Below are positions 4,777 to 5,382 of a DNA stretch of 5,382 nucleotides, one piece after another (position 1 is the first letter of the stretch; every line of letters begins with the position of its first letter). The notes below the pieces were generated by a model. That model searched no databases and was not told the DNA's origin. It saw only the letters and a program-made list of their open reading frames with translations. Made by a program: the position numbers and the translations under genes. This stretch comes from an uncultured Chloroflexota bacterium (GTDB taxonomy: Bacteria; Chloroflexota; Limnocylindria; Limnocylindrales; Limnocylindraceae): the NCBI GenBank assembly GCA_903938075.1, contig CAJABS010000057.1, forward strand, positions 1 to 5,382, in the 5' to 3' direction.

Positions 4777-5382
4777 ATGGCGCGAAAGAATTGGAAGCTT
4801 GCTGCAGTCGCAGCGATGCTCGCCGTCGTGGCCACTGCCTGTGGGAGCAATACCCCATCGGCAGACGGTCTCGAAGGCGAAGTAACGCTTTGGCACGCTT
4901 ACGGCTCGTCCGGCGGCTCGGCTGAAGGCACCGCCTTCGCCGCACAGCTCGCCAAGTTCGAGGCGGAGTTCCCAAAGATCAAGATCAACGCCGTTGAGGT
5001 GCCGTTCGGCGACATCTTCACGAAGTTCAAGACAGAGGCTGCCGCCGGCGGCGGACCAGACCTCTTCATTGCTCCGAACGATGAGCTTGGCAACCTGGTT
5101 ACGGCCGGTCTGCTCGAGCCAATCACGGACACGACGGACCTCGGAACGGTTTCGCAGCAGGCCCTTGATGGTTCAACCATCGGCGGCAAGCTCTACCTCG
5201 TTCCTGAGAGCCTGAAGGCAGTCGTCATGTTCTATGACTCTGCAAAGATCACGACCCCGCCAGCAACCGCTGCGGAGTTCAAGGATTACGTTGACAACGG
5301 CGGCAAGGTTGCCGTTCCGTCCGGCGTGTATCACGTCTGGGGCTGGTACAAGGCCTTCGGCGGTTCGATCTTTGACAGCACC
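4777..5382 (+). CDS. ABC transporter extracellular solute-binding lipoprotein (family 1, sugar type), 3' end beyond window
   Basis: The frame from ATG 4777 is open to the window edge (202 codons, no stop). A full family member has about 400-450 residues, so roughly half is seen. The N-terminus is a lipoprotein signal: basic start MARKNWK, hydrophobic stretch 8-21, and lipobox A19-T-A-C22 followed by G-S, so C22 should be lipidated and the protein tethered outside the membrane. The mature part begins GEVTLWHAYG (34-43), then FEAEFPKIKINAVEVPFGD (61-79), GGGPDLFIAPNDELGNLVTAG (91-111) and GGKLYLVPESLKAVVMFYD (137-154). That order is characteristic of the MalE-like family 1 solute-binding proteins that hand sugars or oligosaccharides to an ABC importer; the exact ligand cannot be read. 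Permease genes would be expected downstream. The strong Shine-Dalgarno, a TTGACG/TACCCT promoter and a structured leader precede it. Confidence 0.93.
   Translation, partial: MARKNWKLAAVAAMLAVVATACGSNTPSADGLEGEVTLWHAYGSSGGSAEGTAFAAQLAKFEAEFPKIKINAVEVPFGDIFTKFKTEAAAGGGPDLFIAPNDELGNLVTAGLLEPITDTTDLGTVSQQALDGSTIGGKLYLVPESLKAVVMFYDSAKITTPPATAAEFKDYVDNGGKVAVPSGVYHVWGWYKAFGGSIFDST

Noticed and set aside
4622..4885. Plus-strand frame that could be a leader peptide ahead of the lipoprotein gene
   Set aside because: It has no Shine-Dalgarno, its start lies upstream of the predicted promoter, and it runs out of frame into the lipoprotein gene.

Overview
The window comes from a GC-rich bacterium (about 60% G+C by eye). 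Three features point to an actinobacterial or Chloroflexota-like lineage: two divergent genes that look leaderless (a -10-like hexamer exactly 6 nt before ATG, no Shine-Dalgarno), a 'TACG'-type lipoprotein signal, and an arginyl-tRNA synthetase whose HIGH motif reads TVGN. This placement is an inference. The sequence carries no rRNA, tRNA, phage, IS or CRISPR feature that would settle it.

Layout. 1-93: a short intergenic stretch with a bulged GC hairpin next to the argS stop. 94-1923 (-): argS, complete. 1924-1961: a 38-bp divergent promoter region. 1962-2480 (+): a 172-residue protein of unknown function with one N-terminal membrane segment. Its stop faces the next gene's stop across 10 bp. 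2491-4540 (-): a tightly overlapping three-gene unit, read from right to left: a small multi-pass membrane protein, a PHP-family (HisK/HisJ-type) phosphoesterase, and a metallo-beta-lactamase-fold hydrolase resembling the mycobacterial Rv1339 type. 4541-4776: a divergent regulatory region with a promoter, three inverted repeats and a strong ribosome binding site. 4777-5382 (+): the first 202 codons of a sugar-type ABC transporter solute-binding lipoprotein, cut by the window edge.

How the genes relate. argS is housekeeping (Arg-tRNA charging). The three-gene minus-strand unit joins two metal-dependent phosphoesterase-type enzymes to a membrane protein with 4-nt (GTGA) and 22-nt overlaps, so they are probably co-translated; a shared substrate is possible but unproven. 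The solute-binding protein is probably the first gene of a carbohydrate-import operon continuing beyond the window, and its roughly 100-nt leader with two stable hairpins is the most interesting regulatory stretch. I see no convincing new defence, mobile or biosynthetic system. The points worth a second look are the structured leader, the paired leaderless starts, the sharp change in codon composition across the three-gene unit, the excess of the palindrome GCGATCGC, and the PHP/MBL pairing.
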